The notes under the pieces are model-generated. The model saw nothing but the letters and a program-made list of their open reading frames with translations, was not told where the DNA came from and searched no databases. This document shows positions 40,647 through 49,520 of a stretch of DNA of 64,000 nt, piece by piece. The stretch's first letter is position 1; each line of letters starts with the position of its first letter. The position numbers and the translations under genes were made by a program. Source of the DNA: Parablautia intestinalis (GTDB taxonomy: Bacteria; Bacillota; Clostridia; Lachnospirales; Lachnospiraceae). The DNA lies in the NCBI GenBank assembly GCA_003612395.1, contig RAYQ01000002.1, forward strand, positions 1 through 64,000, written 5' to 3'.

Positions 40647-41681
40647 TTATCTGGCGTTCTGCGCTGCAGCATTTTCCGCCGCGGCAAAAGCAGATACACT
40701 GATGGAACCGTTCACGGGCGTACGGTAAACAGGAGTAGGCTCGTTAAAAGCATTAAAGTAAGCATAGTTTGAGGTAAGATTGATTTTTTCGTAATTACCC
40801 ATTGCCACAACTTCAGGATTGCTTCCATCAAGGCCCATACGCATCAGGGCAGGTTCAGTGGCTGAATTGCGCTGATAGTAAATACAGTTTTCTCCTACGT
40901 TAAAGGTATCCACACGGTCATTTGTGAGAACCTCCACCGCATTGTCGGTAAGGGAATAACGGCACAGGCGGTAGTCAGAAGACACATCCATATAATAAAT
41001 ATATCCATACTGGTAAGCGGGGTACCACAGATTCCCTTCGAATACGGTAGTTATGGTATCTGTTCTTGTGTCAAGGGCGTAGAGATAATGATCTTTATCC
41101 GTACCATTAAAATAAATAACACCATTGTAACAGGCCGCCGGATTAATAATACTGTCAGAGACCTTGATATTTTCAGATTTGTCAGTTTTTACTTTATAAA
41201 GCTTGGTAAACTCTTTGTTATTATAATGCTGGTAATAGATATAATCGCCTACAAGCTGCATGGTAATAGAAGCGCTGCGGTCTAAACATTCGATGCCCTT
41301 GCCGTTTAATCTGGTACGGTAAACGCCGTATGTACGGATAACATAGCCCAAACCCTTGCCGCCGCTGGAACTGTCCATGTAGAAATAAAGATGTTTTCCG
41401 CCAACATTTATAGAATTTACCGGCGAGGAAGTCAGCTTTATCAGGTCTGTTTCATCTGCATTCATAGAATAAAGACACCCGTTATCATATGCGTTTGAAA
41501 AGTAAACCTTGCCATTTGACTCCGCATAAAGACCGTTATTATTTAGGTTGCCCGCCGTGTTGCCGGTGACAGAGATATCGTTGGGAGGAACACGCTGGAG
41601 CAGTTCGGATATGAAAAAGGCTGTGAAGATTACCAGCAGTAAAGTAAACGCACCTATCAGTATTTTTGTATTTTTTTCCAT
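40647..41681 (-). CDS. Membrane-anchored DUF5050 beta-propeller protein
   Basis: 344 residues. One N-terminal membrane segment (ILIGAFTLLLVIFTAFFI, about 5-24), then repeated motifs of the form YxxYYxxxxDxxxLYR (for example GYIYYMDVSSDYRLCRYSL, NCIYYQRN) that build a DUF5050 propeller outside the membrane. Probably a sensing or binding surface protein. AAAGGAG is 13 bp before the ATG at 41681 and directly abuts an alternative ATG at 41693, so the start is not settled. Confidence 0.8.
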   Translation of the reverse strand: MEKNTKILIGAFTLLLVIFTAFFISELLQRVPPNDISVTGNTAGNLNNNGLYAESNGKVYFSNAYDNGCLYSMNADETDLIKLTSSPVNSINVGGKHLYFYMDSSSGGKGLGYVIRTYGVYRTRLNGKGIECLDRSASITMQLVGDYIYYQHYNNKEFTKLYKVKTDKSENIKVSDSIINPAACYNGVIYFNGTDKDHYLYALDTRTDTITTVFEGNLWYPAYQYGYIYYMDVSSDYRLCRYSLTDNAVEVLTNDRVDTFNVGENCIYYQRNSATEPALMRMGLDGSNPEVVAMGNYEKINLTSNYAYFNAFNEPTPVYRTPVNGSISVSAFAAAENAAAQNAR

Positions 41682-41761
41682 AGAAATTACCATACTCCTT
41701 TCTCAATCTGCAAATTTTGGCACAGACACAAATTTTTAGATTGAAAAATCTTAGAATTTTA

Positions 41762-41822
41762 AGGTAAACAAAATATTTTCTTTACCTGATTATATTATAA
41801 TAAGACAAAAATATTTGTGCAA
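41762..41822 (-). promoter_or_regulatory. Promoter and 26-bp palindrome ahead of the DUF5050 gene
   Basis: Minus strand TTGCAC (41822-41817), 17-bp spacer, TATAAT (41799-41794). Just downstream AGGTAAA (41762-41768) and TTTACCT (41781-41787) frame an AAAATATTTT centre, a nearly perfect 26-bp palindrome that looks like an operator overlapping the start of transcription. Confidence 0.65.
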
Positions 41823-42073
41823 TACCAATCTCAGTGTTCTAAATAATAAATTTATTTTGGGCAATGGAATTGAAAGAACATAAAAAGCTTGATAACTAAA
41901 ATGTAGTGTGATGAATTGTTTGGAAATTTAAAGCGATATATGAGAGGTATGGATATGTTTTACGACATCAGTGTGCTATCAAACGTCATTGAGATGGCAC
42001 AGCAGATTTTTCATAATATGGCCATAACCTGAAAGGGTAGGGACCGGTATAAACTGATAAAACCGGATAACGC
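41823..42073. other. AT-rich intergenic stretch
   Basis: Together with 41694-41822 this is about 380 bp without a supported gene. A 27-codon frame at 41949-42032 with GAGAGGT upstream cannot be assigned. Nothing else convincing. Confidence 0.4.
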
Positions 42074-42555
42074 ATGGCCATAGGATGGAAAGTCTTATTT
42101 GGCTATGCGGTGATCTACCGGTCTGTGGTGATGGAAAACCTGCAATATGCCGCTGATATTGCGCTGGGGTTTTTAAGTTATTTTATCTGTATTTTTGTAT
42201 TTATCAATCTATGGGGTTATGTGTATGGGGAAGTAATGCCCTCATTGCCGGATATACCAGGGAACAGATGATTTGGTACGTGATGATTACGGAGATGATC
42301 TGGTTCGGGGCCCGCTCAGAGGCGGTCATAAGGCAGGTATCGGCGGATATAAGGGGTGGAAACATTGCATATCTGATGAATAAGCCTTATCATTACACCC
42401 TTTATATTCTGGCCAGGCATACCGGAGAGTGGTGCATCCGGATTCCTATGTATATGGTGTTTGTGGTGGCGGTTTTTTACAGAGGGCTGCGCAGATACAC
42501 TTCCGGGAATTTGATGGGGCAAGAGTTTAGGTTGAAAAACCAGCCTGGCGGCTGA
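42074..42555 (+). pseudogene. ABC-2-type permease remnant, frameshifted and truncated
   Basis: The first part (VIYRSVVMENLQYAADIALGF..INLWGYVYG, to about 42228) and the second part (NALIAGYTREQMIWYVMITEMIWFGARSE.., from about 42230) are consecutive pieces of one ABC-2 permease lying in different frames. The switch falls in a GGGG run near 42226-42230. The C-terminal roughly 110 residues are absent and the frame ends at 42555 in unrelated residues. The partner ATPase is not nearby. Confidence 0.8.
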
Positions 42556-42565
42556 TTATTATCAA

Positions 42566-42579
42566 CCGCAAATTTGCGG
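42566..42579. repeat. 14-bp perfect palindrome
   Basis: CCGCAAATTTGCGG, 36 bp after the last recognisable permease codons. No function assigned. Confidence 0.5.
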
Positions 42580-42622
42580 GCTGCTGGAAGCATAGGGGAT
42601 TAGACCGGAAATAACAATTTTA

Positions 42623-42651
42623 TGGAAAGAAAACGAAAGAAATGCTATAAT
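42623..42651 (+). promoter_or_regulatory. Probable promoter for the 57-residue gene and pheA
   Basis: TGGAAA (42623-42628), 17-bp spacer, TATAAT (42646-42651). The -35 box is a weak match (4 of 6). Confidence 0.5.
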
Positions 42652-42686
42652 ATACTTAGAAAAAATTTTATGGGAGGTGAAATTAT

Positions 42687-42860
42687 ATGCCGTCAAATGA
42701 AAAAGAATTAAATGCGACTCTTTTTGACCAGCTTACATTAGTTGAACGGATTGAACGAAAAGCAGAAAGCGGAGATATAGAAGAGGTCAGAGCTGAAATA
42801 GAGATTCTGAAAAAAGAAATTAATCGAAAGCTTTACCAAAAACCGCCGCTTGTAAATGAA
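42687..42860 (+). CDS. Small coiled-coil protein, 57 residues, unknown
   Basis: GGGAGGTGA lies 7 bp before the ATG. The product is highly charged and helical (FDQLTLVERIERKAESGD then EEVRAEIEILKKEINRKL), so probably a short coiled coil. It stands between a promoter and pheA (71 bp to the pheA start) and is likely co-transcribed with it. I do not recognise the family. Confidence 0.65.
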
Positions 42861-42930
42861 TAACAGAAAGATTTTGCCTGCGATACATGACAACAGGATA
42901 TGCCTGTCGTATGCAGGCCGGGAAGGGAGC

Positions 42931-44067
42931 ATGGCTATTAAAATGGACTTACTGGAATTACGGGGAAAAATTGATGAAATTGACGAACAGATAGTTGCGC
43001 TTTATGAAAGGCGGATGGATATATCCAGGCAGGTGGCGGAGTACAAAATCGGGACCGGCAAAAAGGTGTTTGATAAGGCCAGGGAGGAGGAAAAGCTCAG
43101 GAAGGTGAAGGCCTTAACCCACAATGAGTTTAACAGCCATGGGATTGAGGAGCTTTTCGAACAGATTATGTCCATGAGCCGTAAGCTTCAGTATGGTCTT
43201 TTGACGGAGCATGGAAGCATTGGCAGGCTTCCTTTTATAGGAGTGGATCATCTTTATGAGGAGAAGGCGAGAGTAGTATTCCAGGGAGCCGAAGGCGCCT
43301 ATTCCCAGGCGGCTATGATTCAATACTTTGGAGATAAGATAAACAGCTTTCACGTGGATACTTTTCGGGATGCCATGATTGCCATTGACGAGGGCAGCGC
43401 TGACTTTGCGGTGCTCCCTATCGAAAATTCCACGGCCGGGATTGTCAGTGAAATTTATGATTTGTTGGCGGAATTTGAAAATTATATTGTGGGGGAGCAG
43501 ATCATTAAGATTGAGCATTGCCTGATGGCTCTGCCGGGTACCAGAACGGAGGATATTGAGACAGTGTATTCCCATCCGCAGTCCCTGATGCAGTCCGCTA
43601 GGTTTTTAAATGAGTACGGCTGGCAGCAGATCAGCATGCAGAACAATGCTTTTGCGGCCAGGAAGGTTGCAGACAGCGGGGATAAGCATAAGGCAGCCAT
43701 TGCAAGCGAATATGCGGCCGGGCTTTACGGACTTGAGGTCCTTGTAAAAGGGGTGAACCAGTCCAGCACCAATTCCACCCGGTTTATTATCGTGACCAAT
43801 CAAAAGATCTTTTTGAAGGATGCAAAGAAAGTGAGCATTTGCTTTGAGGTCCCCCATGAGAGCGGTTCCCTGTATCATATGCTTTCCCACTTTATCTATA
43901 ACAATCTGAATATGAACAGGATTGAGAGCAGGCCTATTGAAGGCCGGAACTGGGAATACCGGTTCTTTATTGACTTCGATGGGAATCTGTCTGACAGTTC
44001 GGTCAAAAATGCTCTGCGGGGTCTGAGAGAAGAAGCCCGGAACATGAGAATTCTGGGAAACTATTAA
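42931..44067 (+). CDS. pheA: Bifunctional chorismate mutase/prephenate dehydratase
   Basis: Converts chorismate to prephenate and on to phenylpyruvate. 378 residues: AroQ-type chorismate mutase (about 1-90, LRGKIDEIDEQIVALYERRMDI), a dehydratase domain (about 110-285, FQGAEGAYSQAA, and the NSTRF motif), and a C-terminal ACT domain with ESRP for phenylalanine feedback. GGGAAGGGAG sits just before the ATG at 42931; an ATG 12 bp downstream is also possible. Confidence 0.95.
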   Translation: MAIKMDLLELRGKIDEIDEQIVALYERRMDISRQVAEYKIGTGKKVFDKAREEEKLRKVKALTHNEFNSHGIEELFEQIMSMSRKLQYGLLTEHGSIGRLPFIGVDHLYEEKARVVFQGAEGAYSQAAMIQYFGDKINSFHVDTFRDAMIAIDEGSADFAVLPIENSTAGIVSEIYDLLAEFENYIVGEQIIKIEHCLMALPGTRTEDIETVYSHPQSLMQSARFLNEYGWQQISMQNNAFAARKVADSGDKHKAAIASEYAAGLYGLEVLVKGVNQSSTNSTRFIIVTNQKIFLKDAKKVSICFEVPHESGSLYHMLSHFIYNNLNMNRIESRPIEGRNWEYRFFIDFDGNLSDSSVKNALRGLREEARNMRILGNY

Positions 44068-44090
44068 ATATCGCGGCCTGGGCAGAAAGT

Positions 44091-44241
44091 GCTTCGGAAT
44101 AGGGGGAAGGTTGAAGAAATTGCCTGATAGCAATTTCTTTAACCGGGAATTTGTGCCGGAGCGTCACAAATTCCATGATGGCAGGGCGAAATCTGACATT
44201 TCGCCGCCTCCTTCGCGTAAAACGCTTCGGAATGGGGGGAA
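44091..44241. repeat. Three-hairpin element flanked by an 18-bp direct repeat
   Basis: Three perfect hairpins follow one another: 44114-44123/44130-44139 (10 bp), 44146-44155/44165-44174 (10 bp) and 44185-44192/44198-44205 (8 bp). The block is bracketed by GCTTCGGAATAGGGGGAA (44091-44108) and the same with one change (44224-44241). The second copy contains the ribosome binding site of the DUF815 gene. This looks like an insertion or duplication event that placed a hairpin array in the leader. Confidence 0.75.
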
Positions 44242-44242
44242 A

Positions 44243-45553
44243 ATGCGGGAACAGGAATTGATTATATACAGGGAATTTCAAAAAGAAGAAAGCAGCCTTC
44301 TGAAGGATATGGTATGGCTGATGGAACATTATAAGGAGGAAGGCAGGACCAAAAAGGAAAAGGCGGCTCTTTTGTACAGCTGTATCCACCGGATGCTGGA
44401 ACTGGCGGGGAATCATGGATTCTACGGAAATTTGTGGCATTGTTATCTGGCAAATCTTCTTGTAAATAGTGAAAACAGCTACAGCATGGCCTGTGAAGTG
44501 ACAGGAAAGACGGCAGGTACCATTAACAAGGCAGTGCTCCATGATATTACTATTTTTAAAGAGCTTTTTGACTATGATTTTTCCGATATGGTAAGAACCC
44601 TGTCGGTGGAGGCATTTGAACTGATTCTGGATTATGCAGGCGGCGATGATGCAGGCAGGGTGTACAACAGCCGTATCAGGGACAGGATTTGTGCTTTGGC
44701 GGTTCAGTTTACCAGGGACCATACGCCGCAGGAGATGAAAGATACGCTTACCGGATTTTATAAAGAATACGGTGTGGGGAAATTTGGACTGCATAAGGCG
44801 TTTCGGGTGGAACACACAGAAGCGGGAGTGGAGATTGTACCCATACAAAAAATTGCCCATGTATATCTGGAGGATTTGATTGGCTATGAAATTCCCAAGC
44901 AAAAGCTGATAGAAAATACGGAGGCTTTTGTGGAGGGAAGAAAGGCAAACAACTGCCTGCTTTTTGGAGATGCGGGAACAGGTAAATCCTCCAGTATAAA
45001 AGGAATTGCCAATGCGTATTATGAAAAAGGACTTCGCATTATAGAGTTGTACAAGCACCAGTTTCAGGACTTAAATGCGGTGATTACACAGATTAAGAAC
45101 AGAAAATACAAATTTATTATCTATATGGATGATTTGAGTTTTGAGGACTTTGAGACTGAGTATAAGTATTTAAAAGCCGTGATAGAAGGCGGATTAGAAA
45201 AAAAGCCGCCTAATGTGCTGATTTATGCCACATCCAACAGACGCCACCTGATAAGGGAGAAGTTTTCGGACAAAAGTGAGGGAAGGGATGACCTGCATAA
45301 GGGCGATACGGTGCAGGAAAAGCTCTCGTTAGCTTCCCGGTTCGGGGTTACCATCTTTTTTGCAGCGCCGGACAAAAAGGAGTTTCAAAATATTGTGGAG
45401 GCGCTTGCAGAGCGTCATCATCTTGCTATGCCAAAGGAAGAACTTTTACTTAAAGCCAATAAGTGGGAGCTTGCCCACGGGGGGCCCTCCGGCAGGTGCG
45501 CCCAGCAGTTTATAGATTATTTACTTGGAAGGAAGGGGAATACATGTCAGTAA
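44243..45553 (+). CDS. DUF815 AAA-type ATPase
   Basis: 436 residues. The C-terminal P-loop domain has Walker A LLFGDAGTGKSSS, Walker B FIIYMDDLSF and sensor ATSNRRHLI, all typical of DUF815 ATPases. The N-terminal 180 residues are helical and family-specific. Related proteins are often near polyphosphate or cell-division genes; the activity is uncharacterised to my knowledge. The ATG at 44243 follows GGGGGGA; the in-frame extension back to 44111 only covers the hairpins. It overlaps ppx by 10 bp. Confidence 0.88.
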   Translation: MREQELIIYREFQKEESSLLKDMVWLMEHYKEEGRTKKEKAALLYSCIHRMLELAGNHGFYGNLWHCYLANLLVNSENSYSMACEVTGKTAGTINKAVLHDITIFKELFDYDFSDMVRTLSVEAFELILDYAGGDDAGRVYNSRIRDRICALAVQFTRDHTPQEMKDTLTGFYKEYGVGKFGLHKAFRVEHTEAGVEIVPIQKIAHVYLEDLIGYEIPKQKLIENTEAFVEGRKANNCLLFGDAGTGKSSSIKGIANAYYEKGLRIIELYKHQFQDLNAVITQIKNRKYKFIIYMDDLSFEDFETEYKYLKAVIEGGLEKKPPNVLIYATSNRRHLIREKFSDKSEGRDDLHKGDTVQEKLSLASRFGVTIFFAAPDKKEFQNIVEALAERHHLAMPKEELLLKANKWELAHGGPSGRCAQQFIDYLLGRKGNTCQ

Positions 45554-47088
45554 AAACATTTGCCGCCATAGATGTGGGGTCTTATGAGCTGGCCATGAAA
45601 ATTTTTGAGGTTTCCAGGACAAGGGGAATGCGGGAAATTGACCATATACGCCACGGCATTGATATGGGAACAGAAACCTATACCAAAGGGAAGCTGTCCC
45701 ATGCAAGGGTGGGGGAGCTGTGCCGGGTTCTGCGGGAATTTGCCGATATTATGAAATCCTATCAAGTAACGGACTACGTGGCTTATGGCACAAGCGCCAT
45801 CAGGGAATCCGAAAACAGAGCTATTCTTTTAAACCAGATTGAACTAAGGACCGGCATACGTATCAGCGTGCTGAGCAATTCAGAGCAGCGCTTTCTTGAT
45901 TATAAATCTATTGCTTTTCAAGGTGAGGACTTTTTAAAAATTATAGAAAACGGAACTGCTATTTTGGATATTGGAGGAGGAAGCATTCAGATTTCTCTGT
46001 TTGATAATGATACGCTGGTTTCCACCCAGAATTTAAAGCTCGGTGTCCTTAGAATACAGGAATATTTAAACCAGTTAGGGGTAAGCATCCGGCAATATGA
46101 CAGACTGGTGGAGGAAATGTTAGAGGCACAGATGAATGTGTACAAAAAGTTGTATTTAAAAGACCGGCAGATAAAAAGTATTATCATAGTGGATGATTAT
46201 ATTTCCACGCTGGTAAAACGCAAGGTGGACAGCGATGTGGCGGGCGGTTATGTGGATAAGAAGAAAATGGAATATTTTCTGGAAATCTGTCAAACCAAAA
46301 CCCTTACGGAGCTTGCAAAGATCCTCAACATGCCGGAGGAAAATATGCCTCATTTGTTTATTGCCCTAAAGCTGGTAAAGAGCATTATGGACGATATGGA
46401 AGCGGAGCAGCTTTGGGTGCCCGGCGTAACCTTGTGCGATGGTATTGCCTATGAGTATGCGGAGAAAAATAAGATTATTGCGTCCGCTCATGATTTCGAG
46501 AAAGACATTATTGCGTGTGCGCAAAATATAAGTAAGCGTTACAGGGGAAGCAAAAAGAGGAGCGAAACCCTTGAAAAAATTGCACTTACCATTTTCGACA
46601 GCATGAAAAAGGTGCATGGGCTTGGCAGAAGGGAGCGGCTTCTTTTGCAGATTTCCACTATTTTGCATGACTGTGGGAAGTATATCAGCATGGTGAATTT
46701 AGGGGAGTGCTCCTACAGCATTATTATGGCAACGGAAATCATTGGCTTGTCCCACAGGGAGAGAGAGATAGTTGCAAATGTGGTAAAATATAATCATTTG
46801 GAATTTGATTATGACGGGGAAAGCGGGAGCCTTAGCACGCTGGATGAGGATTCTTATTTGAAGATTGCAAAACTGACGGCTATTATGCGTATGGCAAACG
46901 GGCTGGACAGGACCCATAAGCAGAAATTCAGAAATGTAAAGATTGCCTTGAAAGAGAACGATTTATTTATTACCGTGGATACGGAGGCGGATATTACGTT
47001 GGAAAAGGGTTTGTTTGGGGCCAGGGCCGACTTCTTTCAGGAGGTGTATCATGTCAGGCCTGTTATCAGGAAGAAGCGTATGCCATAG
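45544..47088 (+). CDS. ppx: Exopolyphosphatase (Ppx/GppA family) with HD domain
   Basis: 514 residues. The actin-like fold has AAIDVGSYELAMKIFE at the start and LDIGGGSIQISLF near 137-150. The C-terminal part includes an HD-type motif (STILHDCGKYI). It hydrolyses polyphosphate from the end, or pppGpp in some members. The first phosphate loop reads GSYEL where many have GSNS/TxR. It overlaps the DUF815 gene and precedes ppk, so synthesis and breakdown of polyphosphate are encoded together. Confidence 0.9.
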   Translation: MSVKTFAAIDVGSYELAMKIFEVSRTRGMREIDHIRHGIDMGTETYTKGKLSHARVGELCRVLREFADIMKSYQVTDYVAYGTSAIRESENRAILLNQIELRTGIRISVLSNSEQRFLDYKSIAFQGEDFLKIIENGTAILDIGGGSIQISLFDNDTLVSTQNLKLGVLRIQEYLNQLGVSIRQYDRLVEEMLEAQMNVYKKLYLKDRQIKSIIIVDDYISTLVKRKVDSDVAGGYVDKKKMEYFLEICQTKTLTELAKILNMPEENMPHLFIALKLVKSIMDDMEAEQLWVPGVTLCDGIAYEYAEKNKIIASAHDFEKDIIACAQNISKRYRGSKKRSETLEKIALTIFDSMKKVHGLGRRERLLLQISTILHDCGKYISMVNLGECSYSIIMATEIIGLSHREREIVANVVKYNHLEFDYDGESGSLSTLDEDSYLKIAKLTAIMRMANGLDRTHKQKFRNVKIALKENDLFITVDTEADITLEKGLFGARADFFQEVYHVRPVIRKKRMP

Positions 47089-47091
47089 GAG

Positions 47092-47289
47092 GGCAATGAC
47101 ATTTAGTAAACGGCTACGGACGCCGGGCGGAAAATATAATTCTCCGTTGCCGCGCTTTCGCTCCGTAAAAAGCGTAGCGGACACTAGGCTCGTGGAATAC
47201 CTCACCAAGTGCCAACGCTTTTTAAGGGGCTCCTTGAGAATTTTATTTTCCGCCCGGCTGGACGGGGCGCTAAACCAAATGACATTGCC
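47092..47289. repeat. 198-bp foldback element between ppx and ppk
   Basis: Three nested stems: outer 13 bp (47092-47104 with 47277-47289, 12 of 13 paired), middle 23 bp (47122-47144 with 47236-47258, 22 of 23), inner 10 bp (47166-47175 with 47215-47224, perfect). No convincing gene is inside and no target duplication is visible. It could be a MITE-like insertion or a large RNA structure that separates ppx and ppk expression. Confidence 0.8.
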
Positions 47290-47378
47290 ACAGAGGGTTA
47301 ATGTTAACAAATGCTGTCACGCTTCGCGGGCCGGCTTATTGTAATAAGAAAAACGATTGAAATCAGGGGGTATATGAG

Positions 47379-49520
47379 ATGAGTAAGGCGGGGTATGAAA
47401 GTCCGGAAAATTATAGTAACAGGGAATTGAGCTGGGTATTGTTTAATAAGAGGGTATTGAGTGAGGCCAAGGATAAAAATAATCCTTTGTTTGAGAGACT
47501 GAAATTTTTGAGCATTACAGCCTCTAATCTGGATGAATTTTTTATGGTCAGGGTGGCATCCCTAAAGGATATGGTGAATGCAGGATATACAAAGCCTGAT
47601 ATTGCCGGTATGACGCCCACGGAGCAGCTTCAGGCTCTAAATGAGGTGACCCATGATTTGGTGAATAAGCAGTATGCGGTTTACAACAGATCTATTATTC
47701 CCCAGCTTCAGGCAAACGGACTTAGGGTGATTGCCCGTCATGAGGATTTGACGGAGAAAGAAGCGGCCTATGTGGATGAATATTATGAGGAGAATGTTTA
47801 TCCTGTTTTGACGCCTATGGCAGTGGATTCTTCCCGGCCTTTTCCGCTGATCAGGAACAAAACGCTGAATATCGGTGCTCTTGTGAAAAAGAAGGGCGGG
47901 AAGGGCGAGCTTGAGTTTGCTACAGTGCAGGTTCCCAGTGTGCTTTCAAGGGTTGTGCAGATTCATGCACAAAGCCCCTGCGGCAATTCGGATGAAAAAA
48001 CCGTGATTCTCTTAGAAGAGGTTATAGAGAGGAATATTCATAAGCTTTTCCTTAATTATGATATTGTCTGTGCACACCCTTTCCGGATCATGCGCAATGC
48101 GGATCTGTCCATTGAGGAAGATGAGGCGGAAGATTTACTGAAGGAAATAGAAAAGCAGCTGAAAAAGCGTCAGTGGGGGCAGGCGATCCGCTTAGAGGTT
48201 GAGGAAGGAATTGACAAGAAGCTCTTAAAGATATTGGTAGAAGACCTGCATGTAAGGCAGGAGGATATTTACAGAATTGAAGGGCCGCTGGATTTGACCT
48301 TTCTTATGAAAATGTATGGACTGCCCGGCTTTGACCATTTAAAGGAAAAGGCTTATGCAGGCCCTCAGCCTGTACCGGAGCTTCCTGCAGACTGTGATAT
48401 TTTTGAACAGATAAGGAAGCAGGATTTATTGCTGTTTCATCCTTATGAGACCTTTCGCCCGGTGGTGGATTTTATCAGGCAGGCGGCAATGGATCCGGAT
48501 GTGCTTGCCATTAAGCAGACACTTTATCGCGTGAGCGGTAATTCCCCTATTATTGCGGCCCTGGCTCAAGCGGCGGAAAACGGTAAGCAGGTTTCCGTAT
48601 TGGTAGAGCTTAAGGCCCGGTTCGATGAGGAAAATAATATTGTGTGGGCAAAGAAGCTGGAAAAAGCAGGCTGCCATGTAATCTATGGCCTGGTGGGCCT
48701 TAAAACCCACAGTAAAATTACGCTGGTGGTACGCCGGGAGGAGGACGGTATCAGGCGGTACGTACATCTGGGAACAGGCAATTACAATGACGCAACGGCC
48801 AAGCTGTATACGGATGTAGGATTGTTTACCTGTACGCCTTATATAGGTGAGGATGCAACAGCAGTGTTCAATATGCTTTCCGGCTATTCGGAGCCTCTTA
48901 GCTGGAACAAATTGTCCCTGGCTCCCCTGTGGCTTAAAGACAGATTTTTGTTCCTGATTGGCAGGGAAAAGGAAAATGTACTGGCCGGAAAAGAAGGCCA
49001 TATTATCGCAAAAATCAACAGCTTATGTGACAAGGACGTGATTGAGGCTTTGTATGAAGCCGGAGCGGCGGGAGTGAAGATTGAGCTGATTATCAGAGGG
49101 ATCTGCTGTCTGAAAACAGGTCTTCCGGGAATTGGAGAAAACATTACGGTTCGTTCCATTGTGGGGAATTTCTTAGAGCACAGCCGGATTTTTTATTTTG
49201 AAAATGGCGGGAAACCGGAATATTACTGTGCCAGCGCCGACTGGATGCCCAGAAACTTAGAGCGCCGTGTGGAAATTATGTTCCCGGTGGAGAGGCCGGA
49301 ACTGCAAAAGAAACTGATGACGATTCTTGGCATGCAGCTTCGTGATACGGTAAAGGCTCATATTCTTACCCCGGACGGTTCCTACGAAAAAGTAGATAAG
49401 AGAGGAAAGGGATATTTTAATTCTCAGCTGGAGTTCTGTAATATGGCGGTTCATGCTGCCAAAAAGCAGGAGCTTTTGGTAAATAACAGAATTTTTATCC
49501 CGGAAATGCATCATGAATAA
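47379..49520 (+). CDS. ppk1: Polyphosphate kinase 1
   Basis: Reversibly polymerises ATP gamma-phosphate into polyphosphate. 713 residues: N-terminal NRELSWVLFNKRVL, a head domain, and two phospholipase-D-like domains. The autophosphorylated histidine is His444 in GLKTHSKITLVVRR, with a second conserved histidine in FLEHSRIFYF. GGGGG precedes the start by about 9 bp. The stop overlaps the start of maf by 8 bp. Confidence 0.96.
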   Translation: MSKAGYESPENYSNRELSWVLFNKRVLSEAKDKNNPLFERLKFLSITASNLDEFFMVRVASLKDMVNAGYTKPDIAGMTPTEQLQALNEVTHDLVNKQYAVYNRSIIPQLQANGLRVIARHEDLTEKEAAYVDEYYEENVYPVLTPMAVDSSRPFPLIRNKTLNIGALVKKKGGKGELEFATVQVPSVLSRVVQIHAQSPCGNSDEKTVILLEEVIERNIHKLFLNYDIVCAHPFRIMRNADLSIEEDEAEDLLKEIEKQLKKRQWGQAIRLEVEEGIDKKLLKILVEDLHVRQEDIYRIEGPLDLTFLMKMYGLPGFDHLKEKAYAGPQPVPELPADCDIFEQIRKQDLLLFHPYETFRPVVDFIRQAAMDPDVLAIKQTLYRVSGNSPIIAALAQAAENGKQVSVLVELKARFDEENNIVWAKKLEKAGCHVIYGLVGLKTHSKITLVVRREEDGIRRYVHLGTGNYNDATAKLYTDVGLFTCTPYIGEDATAVFNMLSGYSEPLSWNKLSLAPLWLKDRFLFLIGREKENVLAGKEGHIIAKINSLCDKDVIEALYEAGAAGVKIELIIRGICCLKTGLPGIGENITVRSIVGNFLEHSRIFYFENGGKPEYYCASADWMPRNLERRVEIMFPVERPELQKKLMTILGMQLRDTVKAHILTPDGSYEKVDKRGKGYFNSQLEFCNMAVHAAKKQELLVNNRIFIPEMHHE

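Noticed and set aside
44003-45058. 351-codon minus-strand frame across the pheA end and DUF815 gene
   Set aside because: It is a shadow of two well-supported plus-strand genes and its product has no recognisable domain.
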